DNA from: Rhizopus arrhizus
Lineage: Eukaryota; Mucoromycota; Mucoromycetes; Mucorales; Rhizopodaceae
Length of the DNA stretch: 64,000 bases
Assembly (NCBI GenBank): GCA_024220505.1
Contig: JAKZZE010000013.1
Coordinates: 558,001-622,000 of the forward strand
Direction of reading: 5' to 3'
Shown here: piece after piece, positions 11,456 through 22,494 of the stretch
How the letters are laid out: every line of letters starts with the position of its first letter
How positions within the stretch are numbered: position 1 is the first letter of the stretch
The notes under the pieces: generated by a model
Database searches by the model: none
What the model was told of the DNA's origin: nothing
What the model saw: the letters and a program-made list of their open reading frames with translations, nothing else
Program-made: the position numbers and the translations under genes

Positions 11456-12744
11456 TCACTGCTTTGTTAATGTTTTACGACTTGTGTGGGAATCTTGATA
11501 GGAGGGTACAAGAGCACTTTCGGATGAAGACCTTTGATCTTCAACTACCACTTTGCTTGTTGAATAATGAGGAATATTCAAATCAATGTCCTTGAATCCA
11601 AGTATTTTTTCATGCTGATGTTTGGTGACGTCATGACCTGAATCAGACATATTCGTATGATCCATCTCGGTTTCCTTTGAGCGTTTACCGGGTGCCTGTG
11701 TTGTCACCCAGTGAACCGTGATCACATTAACCGTAACATCCACCGTACAGCAAGTCATGCAAACCAGCCCACGTTCTCTACCGTTTAACATGACCAATGC
11801 AAAAATATTGGCAAACGAAACCACCAGACAGACAACAGAAGCAACCAGAGTACGAAGGGCAACCTCATGAAGTCGACTGTTCATCTTGGAACCAAAAGCA
11901 ATCGTATTTCCACTCATTCTCATTAATGGTTTGATAAAAAGGATTGTCATATAAAGATTAATGCCCTATTTAACCCTTAATTCTCTTTTATCTACTCTTA
12001 TTTTTATTTCTTACAAAGTCATAAACCTAAAATAAAAGAGATGTTAAATATTTATCAGACAAGGAGACTGTGCGCTTACGAGCAAAGGGATTGTACCAGC
12101 TGGTCTTAAACCGATGATACAAGTACCATCATCTTGTATCTCTGCTATATGAAACGTAATCTGATAATAAAAAAGTCTTGAGTCAGTGAAAGATGAACAG
12201 TTTTAGTTACCATCAAGATAAAGATGCCAATATAAGGAAATAATAAAGAGATGTGTAATTTATATGAAAGTGTATTCCATCGACCTTTTCTTGAGGCAGA
12301 AACAACATAAATCTTTTCTATTAACCTAAAGTAGTAAAGAATTAATTTGAAGAAGAAGAGGAGAAGAATTAAGTTACCAAACATAAATTGTAATTTTAGC
12401 TGCACAATAAAGTACATCGCATACCATAATGGACATCAAACAAGAAGTAAAATTACCTAACATACACTGTGTAAGCAAAAAGAATGTTATAAGTGTATTT
12501 GATTACCATTGTTTGTAGTGACAAGAAGCATTCCCATAACAGTAAATGACCAAGAGAATATGTAAAGAACGAGTACAATCCATTTTGAATAAGAGAGATA
12601 TTTGAATTGTACATTAAACGTCTTTAAGCCAAATAAGACAGAAAGAACAGTAGAAGAAAAGAGTGAGACAAGCTTTGCTACAAGTTCACCTTGATCAGGT
12701 TGTGCTGTCAAGATATATGAGTTGGAGGTATTCATAAAGAACAA
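11456..12744 (-). CDS. Seven-transmembrane protein of unknown function, six exons including a 12-nt micro-exon
   Basis: Not recognised by name. Six exons join without a frame break: 12744-12507, 12456-12378, 12325-12211, 12160-12080, 12026-12015 and 11965-11456, giving about 344 aa. Seven hydrophobic spans can be counted: two in exon 1, one in exon 2 (around CLMSIMVCDVLYC), one in exon 3, one across the micro-exon (PLLVYDFGINLYMTILF) and two in exon 6. A hydrophilic C-terminal tail of about 80 residues follows. Such a count fits a G-protein-coupled-receptor-like protein, but no DRY or NPxxY signature is evident, so this is only a suggestion. The 12-nt exon encodes VYDF and is flanked by phase-0 introns, so skipping it would keep the frame. 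It is the third of three adjacent minus-strand membrane protein genes. Confidence 0.65.
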
Positions 12745-13380
12745 AAAAAAAAGAAAGTGGGTGACGCGATAATGATTTGCATTTTAAAACAATTGTCAAA
12801 TAAACATTTTCTCCTTAATTCTTTTATATGGCAATACATTCTATATCGACTCTGTTAAAGTTTTGATTTCTACACTGACAAAATATTTCCCTTAATGTCA
12901 GAAGAATAAGGGAGTATTTGGTTCATAAATAAGCTTTCTGGAGATACAAAGAGCAGTAAAGGATGGTTCTTTTCTCCTTTTTGATCGTCATACGATTCAC
13001 TCATAAAAAATATATATTCTCTCCTTGAACGATCTCATATGGTTTAGCCGTTGTACAGAAGTAATTGCAATCAAATCATTTATTCTTTCTTTTTTTCTTT
13101 TTTTCTTTTTTTCTATGTTCATTTATGACATTATTATTTCTTTTAAAAAACTAGGTTAAAAAAAAAAAGATCAAATAAAAAAAAATAACATGGCTTTATT
13201 TCATTTTAACTTTTTTATATGAAAATTAACAAAAGAAGGAGGCAGGAAAGAAAAAAAAAAAAAAAAAAAAAAGAGGGGGAAAGAGCTGTGGATGGAAGAG
13301 GAGAAGGGTTGTTGCCTTTACTCTAATATGACGAAAAACAGTTTTTGTAGAGACCAGATTGAATGAGATCATGTTTTTCC

Positions 13381-13632
13381 CAACCCTAGTTTTATTATAT
13401 CAATTGAGAACAAATGTTTTACATGTTTCTACCGCAACCCTGTTTCTTTTGGTTTCCATCACAACCCTGTTTCATGATCTATTTTATCAGGCAACCAGCA
13501 ACTAAAAGGGAAAGAGAAATAAGCGGACTTGCGTTTTGCCTTTTTTGGTAAATTCAAATCTTTTTAGATCGTATCTTTCTATTCACACATCTATTGATCC
13601 CATTCCCTTTATATTTTTATTTTCAACCCTGT
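13381..13632 (+). promoter_or_regulatory. Cluster of four CAACCCT(G/A) motifs
   Basis: The heptamer CAACCCT followed by G or A occurs at about 13381, 13435, 13462 and 13624, upstream of the phosphate transporter. AACCCT is the complement of the TTAGGG telomere unit, so it could be a telobox-like regulator site, or just a local repeat. Seen directly; function inferred. Confidence 0.4.
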
Positions 13633-14200
13633 CTTTTCTCGGTCTAGGTTATTATGTAATATTCACCAATTGAACCTCGGCTGTTTCTTTTTCAGAAAGC
13701 TTTCTGAACATGTTTCTCATTCTTCTTGTCTTTCTCTGTGATCCACCAATGGAAGGATCAGAAATTTGGTGAAAGGAAATTAATTGAACATTGATTGGTT
13801 AAATTCAAAATCTTGTTTATTGTCTCACCAAAAAAAATAAAAATAAAACAGAGACAATCATACAAAGGAAGTCTATATAAATTCATAATTTTACTTGATT
13901 TGTTTATAATTGAACTGATGTCTATAAATGAAATGACCCTGAATTATTTTATCAAACCAATAATAAAATCATTAGCTTACACGTTCAATAATCACCAATA
14001 ATCACCACTCAATAAATAAATCTCCGCAATAGGAAAAAAGAGTGGATCCAAAAAAAAAAACTCTTGGATATTCATCAACCAATCAAAATTATGGATCAAC
14101 ACGCGTGGACTAGGTTATAAACATAAAAGAGTGAACTGATACCAATGAATTAAACTCACACGACCTCACTTGAGCAATCAAAAAAAAAATTATTATTTTG

Positions 14201-14210
14201 TATATAAAAG
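14201..14210 (+). promoter_or_regulatory. TATA box of the phosphate transporter gene
   Basis: TATATAAAAG lies 58 bp before the ATG at 14259, followed by a T/C-rich leader. Position and sequence are typical of a strongly expressed fungal gene. Confidence 0.55.
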
Positions 14211-14258
14211 GATCATTTCTTCTTTTCTTTCTCTTCTTTACATTCATAGTTACCTTAA

Positions 14259-15875
14259 ATGGCCGATTCCTCTCAAATCGAACAGCAACGTATGGAAGCT
14301 GCTGAACGTAGATTAGCATCACTTGAAAAGTTGGATGATGCTGGTGCTGGTGCTGGTGGGTGGAATTGGTTTACTGCTCGTACTATTCTTACTTCAGGTG
14401 CTGGTTTCTTTACTGATTCATACGATGTTTTTATCATCAACTTGGTGACTCCTATGCTTGGTTATGTTTACTTTTCTCATAATAATAACAAGATCCCTTC
14501 TGATATTGAAGGTGTCATCAAGGGTATGTCTAGTGTGGGTACATTAATTGGTCAATTGTTATTTGGTTTTATGGGTGATATCTTGGGTCGTAAGATCTAT
14601 GGTTTCGAATTATTGATCATCATCATCGGTACTATCAATTGTGCTACCGCTTCTTCTGCTGTTCGTGGTGTCTCTGCTATGGGTTTCCTTGGTCTCTGGC
14701 GTTTGATTCTAGGTATTGGTATTGGTGGTGATTACCCAATGTCTGCTACAATCACTTCTGAATGGTCCACTGCTGGTAAGCGTGGTATGATGATGGCTCT
14801 TATTTTCTCTATGCAAGGTATCGGTAATTTGGCTGCTGCTATCGTCACCTTGATCCTTTTGGCTATTTTTAAACAAGCTATTATTGCTGATGTGATGAAT
14901 TTAGATTATGTCTGGCGTCTCTGTATCGGTTTGGGTGCTGTGCCTGCTGTGGCCACGATCTATTTACGATTCACCATGCCAGAATCTCCTCGTTATTCTT
15001 TAAATGTTGAACATGATGTAGAAGCCGCTGCTGCTGCCAAGGGTCAAACTGCCTCTACTGATCTTGTAGAACAATATACCAAAGTAGAAGAAAAGCGTGA
15101 TCATTGGGCCGAGTTCAGAGCTTACTTTGGTCAGTGGAAGCATTTCAAGGTCTTGCTCGGTACTTCCCTTTCTTGGTTCTTGCTCGATGTTGCCTTTTAT
15201 GGTCTTGGTTTAAACAATTCGATCGTCTTGGCCTCTATTGGTTATGCCAGTAAGCCTACTCCCTTTGAAACCCTCTGGGCTAACACAGTCGGTCAAATCA
15301 TCATTACCTGTCTTGGCTCTGTCCCTGGTTATTACTTGACCGTGTTCTTTATCGAACGCTGGGGTCGTCGCCCTATCCAAATCATGGGTTTTGCTATTAC
15401 CACTGTCATCTTTGCTATCCTTGCCGGTTGCTACCATATCTTGATTGATCGTGCCATGCCTGCCTTCATCTTCCTTTTCACTTTGGCTCAATTATTCCAA
15501 AACTTTGGTGCCAATTCTACCACATTTATTATCCCCGGTGAAGTATTCCCTACTAAAGTGCGTGCATCTGCTCACGGTATCTCTGCTGCCTCTGGTAAGG
15601 CTGGTGCCATTCTTGCTTCCTTTGCCTTCAATGCCCTGGTCGATGTCGGTGGTCCCAAAGGCGCTCACACTTTCTTGCCTGAAGTTCTCGGTATCTTTGC
15701 AGCTGTCATGTTCTTGGGTCTCATCGTTACTCTCTTGTGGATTCCTGAATCCAAGGGCCGTGATCTTGATGAATTTGAAGAAAATTATCAAGCTACAGTT
15801 GAATTAAATAACATTGCTGCTGCTGGTGCTGCCAATGATAATGAATCTATTTCTGTTGAACGATCCAAGTATTAG
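14259..15875 (+). CDS. Pho84-type high-affinity phosphate:H+ symporter (MFS)
   Basis: Plasma-membrane inorganic phosphate transporter of the phosphate:H+ symporter branch of the major facilitator superfamily, importing Pi with protons. A single exon of 538 aa matches the usual length. The family signature GIGGDYPMSATITSEW is present in TM4. Other visible features are the sugar-porter-like FMGDILGRKIYG after TM2, WFLLDVAFYGLGLN at the start of the second half, the FIIPGEVFPTKVRASAHGIS block and the C-terminal WIPESKGRDLDE. Twelve hydrophobic spans are split by a central loop at about residues 255-285. The gene has no intron, unlike its neighbours, and favours GGT/GCT/TCT codons, which suggests high expression. 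A TATA box and a CAACCCT motif cluster lie upstream. It is tail-to-tail with the sphingoid kinase gene, about 100 bp apart. Confidence 0.93.
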   Translation: MADSSQIEQQRMEAAERRLASLEKLDDAGAGAGGWNWFTARTILTSGAGFFTDSYDVFIINLVTPMLGYVYFSHNNNKIPSDIEGVIKGMSSVGTLIGQLLFGFMGDILGRKIYGFELLIIIIGTINCATASSAVRGVSAMGFLGLWRLILGIGIGGDYPMSATITSEWSTAGKRGMMMALIFSMQGIGNLAAAIVTLILLAIFKQAIIADVMNLDYVWRLCIGLGAVPAVATIYLRFTMPESPRYSLNVEHDVEAAAAAKGQTASTDLVEQYTKVEEKRDHWAEFRAYFGQWKHFKVLLGTSLSWFLLDVAFYGLGLNNSIVLASIGYASKPTPFETLWANTVGQIIITCLGSVPGYYLTVFFIERWGRRPIQIMGFAITTVIFAILAGCYHILIDRAMPAFIFLFTLAQLFQNFGANSTTFIIPGEVFPTKVRASAHGISAASGKAGAILASFAFNALVDVGGPKGAHTFLPEVLGIFAAVMFLGLIVTLLWIPESKGRDLDEFEENYQATVELNNIAAAGAANDNESISVERSKY

Positions 15876-15976
15876 AAATTTGTATAAAATTTTTTTGAAA
15901 GATTCTAAATCTTTTTAATATGTAAATAGCTTTAATTCATACAATAAAAAAATATTTTTATAAAAAAAAAAATCAA

Positions 15977-17630
15977 TTATATATTTGTGTTTATAAATTT
16001 TGGTTCAATGGCTAATATAGATCCCAAGCGAGGATAAACTTGTACTTGAAAAGGTTTACATGGTGCATGCTCACCATCAATAGAAACATATGCAGTTTGA
16101 CCAGGCTTTACAATGGGTGTTAATCTAAAAGCCTTGGCTTTATAGTATTCAATCTATCTCATATTAGTCTAATAAATTAATAAAGCATCTACTTACAATG
16201 TCGCTGTGAATATGATGTCCTTTATCTACTTTTGTAAATACATCCAACTGCTTTTTGATTCCAGGCGATCCACGTACCATCATGATGTCAATTGCACCAT
16301 CATCAGGCATTGTACAAGGGTGACTTAGCATGCCTCTGGCCAACAAAGGCACTTTACTTGCCAAAAATAGTGCCACGTCTCCCTTGACTACCATCCAATC
16401 CTCGGGTACGGGTTCTGATAAGGCTGGGATTTCTTCTATTTCATTCACTATTTTTTTTTGTGATTGATAATTGGCAATAATCTTCTTTTTATCCGCCTCC
16501 ACCAATTGAATAGCGGCCTCAATACCGTATGTATGACGAGAAAAGATTTCTTGCAAGAGACCGACAACAGTACGGGTGTCTCCCATCCATCGCATATGTT
16601 CTGTACCAAGATCAGCATAAGACGTAATACCGTAGTTTTGTGATAAAAAGGAATAGTAACTGTGGTCATCAAAGGTGACTGAACATAAATCAAGTGCCAT
16701 GGACTGCCCTGTTGCAAAAAGTGAGACAGGGCATAGGTCGTTTTTTTTTTTTTTATGTGTTAGGGGTACCTTTGACTACCTGAAATGCAGTATAGACAGG
16801 ATCAAAACCTCGCTTTTCACCTAAGATGGAAATGATAAAAGAATTATTCGTGCCACCGGGAATGATACCCAAAGGAACGTTCTTTATAATTTCTTTGCCG
16901 TCAGGTCTCGAAAGAAATCCATTGATCATTTCATGAATTATACCATCTCCGCTTACGGTAACAACTGCATCATAAGCTGTAGGATCCAATTCTTTAGCAA
17001 TCTGAATAGCGTGGCCTTGACGCTGTGTATCTATTTCATAGATAAATACAGGCACAATTGCTTATCCAACAAGCTTACATTTGACTGTGACCTCACACTT
17101 GGCAGCCTGAAAAATCGGACGAACATGATACTCAAATATCTCTTTTGCCTTACTCTGTCCTCCAAATGGATTAATCAAAACCAAGAGTCGTTTATGAGGT
17201 TTGATATTTTGATAGGCTTGGCTCATGACTTCCTCACAAAACGCTTCAGCCTCAACCACTTTATCATCTGGTACAGAATAACTAAGTTCATAAAGGTCCG
17301 CAGTGGAATCACTGTCGGTTCTGTTCTCGGGTAAGACAAAATGAAATTGAATCATTTTGGTACGTTGAATATAGTGCGCATATAGGATATAGACATGGTC
17401 AATAGGAAGCAAAGTGGGATCAGGTCCTTTCCCACTTGTTACAGGTATACAGCAGCAAATAATCTGTTTTCTGACTGTCGATAAAACAAATTAAAAAGTT
17501 GCTTCTTTTTAGGTTTGAAATACTTACGTTTGTGAGATGCGTTAAAATCACCTTCAATACGAACTCCTTGTTCATCACAAGTTAACTCGACTGGGTGAAC
17601 GCCTTTTGTTACTTTTAATATGTTCACCAT
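15977..17630 (-). CDS. Sphingoid long-chain base / sphingosine kinase (DAGK catalytic domain)
   Basis: Lipid kinase that phosphorylates sphingoid bases to their 1-phosphates. Five exons join in frame: 17630-17528, 17474-17079, 17030-16770, 16708-16197 and 16153-15977, giving 482 aa. Exon 2 contains the early family block with QIICCCIPV and the nucleotide-binding LLVLINPFGGQSKA. Exon 3 carries the catalytic VSGDGIIHEMINGF and the glycine-rich IIPGGTNNSF. Exon 4 contains the lipid-side MALDLCSVTF and LGTEHMRWMGDTR. The C-terminal exon holds the last conserved strand with VSIDGEHAP. All canonical motifs are present, so the enzyme should be active. In yeasts the orthologues are Lcb4/Lcb5; ceramide kinase is the main alternative, but the motif order fits sphingosine kinase better. 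Confidence 0.88.
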
Positions 17631-18132
17631 ATTGACAGAAAAGAAGAAAAGAAAAAAGAAAAAGAGAAAAGGAATAAAAAAAAAAGTTTGTTACAAGTGC
17701 GTTGCCGTAGCCAATCAAATTTCATAAACTTTTGTTACTGAACCAGAGTGAAAAGCTTATTTTTGAATATAAAACGTCAAGAATCGAATGCTTACTCACC
17801 TATCAAATGTTCATTGTGTTAAATATAGGGAAGAATTCTTTTCTTATAAAGTTGACTAAAATCATAAAATATTTTCGATGGCTCTCAACGCATTATTATC
17901 CTTTTTTTTTTTTTTTTTTTTTTTTTGAAGGCTAATTGATACTAGATTTGCTGTCTGCAATATTAATCTAGTTACTTTAGTAGCAAAGTTGATAGATTCA
18001 CGTATTGACACGAAGAATAAGAATGAATCCATAGCGGTGATATGTCGTACTTTGATGGGTTATATATGATAAAGCAAAACAGCATGTCTCTGCTCATATA
18101 AGATGGTCTAAAGGTATCCCATCCTTTGGTGA
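17631..18132. other. Spacer with T-run
   Basis: About 500 bp between the sphingoid kinase start and the MFS carrier stop. The kinase promoter lies at the left end, in purine-rich DNA. A run of about 26 T lies at about 17901-17926. No supported gene. Confidence 0.6.
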
Positions 18133-19975
18133 TTATTTTATTTTCCTTGTTTCAAACGGCAGCAAAAGTATACAGCCACCTACGACTAAATAAGCAACCA
18201 CACTCATATAAAGTGGTAATGATGGACTTGTTATGTACAAAATACCAGCCATAACAGGGCTGATAATACCTGCTATTCTACCAAGGGCAGACGCAGTACC
18301 GACAGCTGTTCCTCGCACAGACGTATCAAACACTTCAGGGGTATAACCATATATGACAGCGTACAATAATGTAGCAAGAAATGAGACGGAAGAAGAAGAG
18401 GCAACGATGATGAGGCGAGAGTTGATGGCTGAAAAAACAAAGAGTGATAGTGAAGATCCTAGTGCGGACAAGGCCATTGTTCCTTTTCTTCCTAAACGTG
18501 TTTCAATAAGATAGGAAGCAATCTATGTAAATTAAAAATGTTGGCATATACTAGCATAATTAATTGATTCTTTACCACAGAGCCAGGCATACCAGCCAAG
18601 GAATAAATCATATAGTCCCAATAGACTTGGCTTAATGTGGGCTTGGTACTTTCTTCTCCAAAAGTCTCTAAAAATTTAGGAAGGAATACGTTAAACATGG
18701 TATAAGCAACCGAGGTGAAGGTCCAAATAGACCAGATCAACAATGTCGTTTTCCTCCATTTTAATCCAAGTAGTTCTTTTATCGCCTGTGTTCTTCCTTT
18801 TACTCCCTTCTCTTCCTCCACCAACAATTCCCGGTCTGAGGAGAGCAGCATAGGACTGATCTCATCCTGTACTCCCTCATATTCTTCTTCTTCTACTTGC
18901 TCACATTCCATCAAAGATAGTTCATTTTTATCAATGTCAATATGGCTACCATTGACTCTTGCAATATCCTGAAGAACGATTATGACCTCATCAGGTTTTC
19001 CTTGATGCATAAGGAATTTGGGTGTTTCTGGTAATTTGATCAAAAAGGATCGAATGATGAACATAGAAAAGGTCACTGAAGCAACCACAAAGAGCATTAC
19101 TCTCCACCGACTACCATCACATCCATCATCACATGGTAAGATCACATAACCAAAGATAGAGGCTAGCACTGCGCCAAATGAAAAAAAGACAGACATGAAT
19201 GTTAACAGGTAATGATACTCTTTAGGTAAGAATTCCAAATACAAAGCTCCTGCATATACAATATTAGAAAAGAAAACATTGGTCAATCTACACATTTACC
19301 ATCCGTTGGCATATTTCCACCTACACCAAAACCGAGAAAGAATAAACAAATACAAAGTGAAGTGAAGTTGAATGCAAAACTTGAGATAGCACCAAAGATA
19401 GAAGTGATCAAGAGCGTCATCGTATAAGGTACCTTTCTCCCATTCGCATCAGAGTAAGATCCCCAAAAGAAAGCACCAAATGTCATTCCAGCAAATAATG
19501 AACTGGATAGCACACCTATTAAATTATCTGATATCACATAATATTCTAATAAGATGTTAGTATTTATAAATACATGATTAATTACTTCATTTACCTTGAA
19601 CACGAGGTAATATGATGGCTATTGTCTTTTTTAATAAATCAGATTAGGCTTTTTAACGATTAAAACCTTGTTCATTTTTACCTGTAGCCACATCTAAATT
19701 TTACAATTAACTATACACACATACACTATATATTTTGCTTCTTTCACTTACGTTATCAGCAAGCCAGCCCAATCCACATAGTAACTAAAGATCACTTCAA
19801 TTCTCTTTACTCTCCCCCTTTTTTCTTTTTTAATAAAAAAAAAAGTGCTTACAAGTAACTTTTTATGAAAAGTACCATATCCAACTTTTGTCAAGACAGT
19901 GTCTAATAATTGATCTACAGTTTTATTCTGGCAAGCTTTAATATGTTCTATATTATTTAATGCTGAATTTGTCAT
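18133..19975 (-). CDS. SVOP/SV2-like major facilitator transporter
   Basis: Integral membrane carrier of the MFS, in the branch of synaptic-vesicle-2-related (SVOP) and organic-ion carriers found widely in fungi; the substrate is not known. The start ATG at 19975 is followed by TVDQLLDTVLTKVGYGTFHKKLL, the typical N-terminus before TM1. Small exons then give LLCGLGWLADNMWLQ and TIAIILPRV, and the larger exons supply the MFS signature WGSYSDANGRKVPYT and GFGVGGNMPTDG. The long central loop is acidic (about 18830-18960). The second half ends in YGYTPEVFDTSVRGTAVGTAS and a LLPFETRKIK tail. At least six short introns are needed; joins at TM1-TM2 were checked by eye and restore one frame. About 490 aa in total. 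Confidence 0.85.
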
Positions 19976-20344
19976 TAAAGAGAAAATAGGTGTTATTTTT
20001 CTTTTTATTATACACACAAGAAAGAAATAAAAAAAAAGATCCCATTTATCCATAAATGCAAAACTTAAATTAAGACAGCGCCAATGATTTCGATTGTCAT
20101 ACAGTACTAAAATCATTGGATACTTTATTAAACTGTAATACACAGTTTGATTCCTCTTCTCTTCCGACCACTCTCTTTCACTTTAAACAGACTCAATTTA
20201 GTCATAAAGTGCCCAATTTATATAACCTTGTCATTTTACACCACTTGCCTTTTAAGGATATCAAGGGGTCTATGCACAGCTAAGCCACTTTGAAAAAGAT
20301 CAAGAAAAGTAAAGCTACAAAGTCTATTATCCTTTATTAAATAT
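19976..20344. other. Spacer between MFS carrier and RPS20
   Basis: About 370 bp. It holds the MFS promoter and the RPS20 3' end. AT-rich, with no supported gene. Confidence 0.6.
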
Positions 20345-20885
20345 TTAGGCAATGGTAACTTCAACTTCAACTCCGGGTTCAATGGAGATGGAAGTGATTT
20401 GCTTGACAATTTCAGAGGGAGAGTGCAAGTCAATCAAACGCTTGTAGATCTTCATCTCAAACTTGTCAAAGGTTTCGGAACCGTTACCACAAGGAGACTT
20501 ACGGGTAGTGATACGAAGAGTCTTGGTGGGGAGACGAACGGGACCCTTAACCTTGAGCTGCTTGTCCTTGGCACGTTGAACGAGATCAGCAGAGACTTTA
20601 CAAAAAATCAGTTTCATGAGACAGTACTCTAAGCATTGACTTACCCTTTTCGAGGTTCTTGACGTTACGAGAAGTCAAGGTGATACGGATACGGTGGATC
20701 CTAGAATAAAGTGTTAAAAAAACAAAAGGGGAAGTTGAAAAAAAAAACCTACTTGGCTTCAACTTGTTCTTCCAATCCGGGCTTGACAGCAGACTTATCC
20801 TGTTGAAGAAAGTAATTAAATGAATAAACACGTCCAAATATATACTTTTATTTATTTAAAAATACGTTACAGCAACAGCAGACAT
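20345..20885 (-). CDS. rps20: 40S ribosomal protein S20 (uS10)
   Basis: Cytosolic small-subunit ribosomal protein, about 119 aa. Four exons: ATG at 20885 with MSAVA, then [16 protein letters not shown], then [18 protein letters not shown], then [18 protein letters not shown] through the stop at 20345. Conserved eukaryotic uS10 motifs include [20 protein letters not shown] and the C-terminus GVEVEVTIA. Introns early in the gene are usual for fungal ribosomal protein genes. The codon choice is more GC-rich at third positions than in its neighbours, as expected for high expression. It is divergent from mevalonate kinase across 209 bp. Confidence 0.96.
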
Positions 20886-21094
20886 GTTTATTATAAAAGA
20901 GAGAGAAAGAAAAAAAAAAAAAAAAAAAAAAGCAAGAGGATTTGGATGTCAAAAAATTTTACATTGGGGATTTTCAGAAAAGTCACAAATTTTTAAAGTT
21001 GCGCGCACTTTTGCCCTCCTTCCTTTTTATTTTGACGGGCATTAAACCAGCTCCTTTTTATTCTTTTTAAATAATAATAAAAAAAAAAAACAAG
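20886..21094. promoter_or_regulatory. Shared divergent promoter of RPS20 and mevalonate kinase
   Basis: The 209 bp between the two start codons must contain both core promoters. It has a run of about 20 A near 20910-20930 and another A-rich block just before the mevalonate kinase ATG. No classical TATA box stands out. Confidence 0.5.
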
Positions 21095-22494
21095 ATGGTC
21101 GCACCCAATCAGCGTATACTCGTATCTGCGCCTGGAAAAGTTATTTTGTTTGGTGAACACGCTGTTGTTTATCAAAAGGTTTTTTTTTATAAAAAGTATT
21201 TTTTTTTCTTTATCTCATCTTGTTTTTTTGTTTTTGTTTTATAAAGACTGCAGTAGCTGCCTCTTTAGGTCTTCGTTCTTATCTTTACCTTGAATATACA
21301 GACGACACCAATGTTAGGTTGAATTTACCCGATTTAAATATTGAAAAATCTTGGAAACTTGAAGAGCTTCCTTTAGGAATTGACTATCCTAACTCAGGTA
21401 CACATACATTCGTTTTCTTTTTTCTGTCCAATATATTGACTGTGAATTTCAAGATACCCTTCACCCTAATTCCATGCCCAGCACACTTAAACAACAAATG
21501 CACGGACTTATAGACGAGAAACAAGGCGAGCCTCAAAAGGTATCCTTATTTTCCTTTTTGTATCTCTTGAATGCCATGCAAGTCAAGGCAACGCACCGGA
21601 TCAAACACGGTTTCACCATCTGTGTACGTTCCTTTTTACCTGTGAGCGCCGGATTGGGAAGCTCTGCAAGCTACTCTGTCGTCATGACCACAGGTTTGCT
21701 GATCCTCAGTGGGTTGATCCCAGCAGATTTCAATACGTCTCCTGAACGCGACCAACATCTTGATATGATTAATTCCTATGCATTCAGAGCCGAGCAAGTC
21801 ATTCACGGTAATCCCAGTGGTGTTGATAACGCTGTGTGTACCTATGGAGGCGCAAAAACCTTTGTTCGTGGGCAAGGATTCAGTACGCTGGAAGGATTTC
21901 AATCGTTGCGTTTGCTCCTCACAAACACCAAAGTGCCCAGATCGACCAATGCCCTAGTTGCTAGTGTAGGCCAAAAGAAAGAAAAATACCCTCAGATCAT
22001 GAACCCCATCTTGGATGCCATGGATTGTATCTCTGTTCGTTGTCGAGAGGCATTCAAGGGGTTGGGATTGCGTGAAATTACAGAGAAGGAACTCATACAG
22101 GAATTAGGAGATCTTGTGGTGCTCAATCATTGTTTGTTGGATGCTATTGGTGTAAGCCATCCTAGTTTAGAGAAAGTGAAGTCAATCACGAGCGAATCAG
22201 GTTTGAAGACAAAGCTGACTGGAGCAGGTGGAGGAGGATGTGCGGTCTCGTTGATTCCTTCTGGTAAAATAAGCCTAAAATTTTAAAATGATTTACATAA
22301 ACTAATGACCCCTTAAACAAGATGCTAGTCAAGAAATAGTTGATACAGTCATGTTGAAATTGAACAAAGAAGGTTTTGATTGCTATCAAACATCTGTAGG
22401 TGGTGTTGGTGCTAATGCTATTTCTCTTACAAATAATGAAAATGAATCTTGGCTTCTTGATCTCTCTCGTGAAGAGATACAAAAATATCTGTAA
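21095..22494 (+). CDS. erg12: Mevalonate kinase (GHMP kinase)
   Basis: Phosphorylates mevalonate with ATP in the isoprenoid/ergosterol pathway. Four exons: the first is 21095-21178 (MVAPNQRILVSAPGKVILFGEHAVVYQK, with the N-terminal GHMP motif). The second starts at about 21248, and the third carries the ATP-binding loop FLPVSAGLGSSASYS and HGNPSGVDNAVCTYGG. The last starts near 22322 and ends at TAA 22492-22494. The C-terminal GHMP motif KLTGAGGGGCAVSLIPSG spans the last intron. About 400 aa, with all three GHMP motifs intact. Mevalonate kinase is preferred over phosphomevalonate kinase or galactokinase because of the GEHAVVY form of motif 1 and the conserved DNAVCTYGG. Confidence 0.92.

Larger units (their letters stand above)
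12745..14258. other. Long intergenic region, probable promoter of the phosphate transporter
   Basis: About 1.5 kb without a supported gene; short frames here look random. It contains several long A/T runs (13150-13280), a repeated CAACCCT(G/A) motif between 13381 and 13630, CCAAT-type strings (for example near 13791 and 14080) and a TATA box at 14201. It separates divergent genes, so it may serve both the seven-span membrane gene and the phosphate transporter. Confidence 0.6.

Noticed and set aside
15210..15807. Several 90-120 codon frames within the phosphate transporter
   Set aside because: Other-frame shadows of a highly biased, intronless coding sequence.
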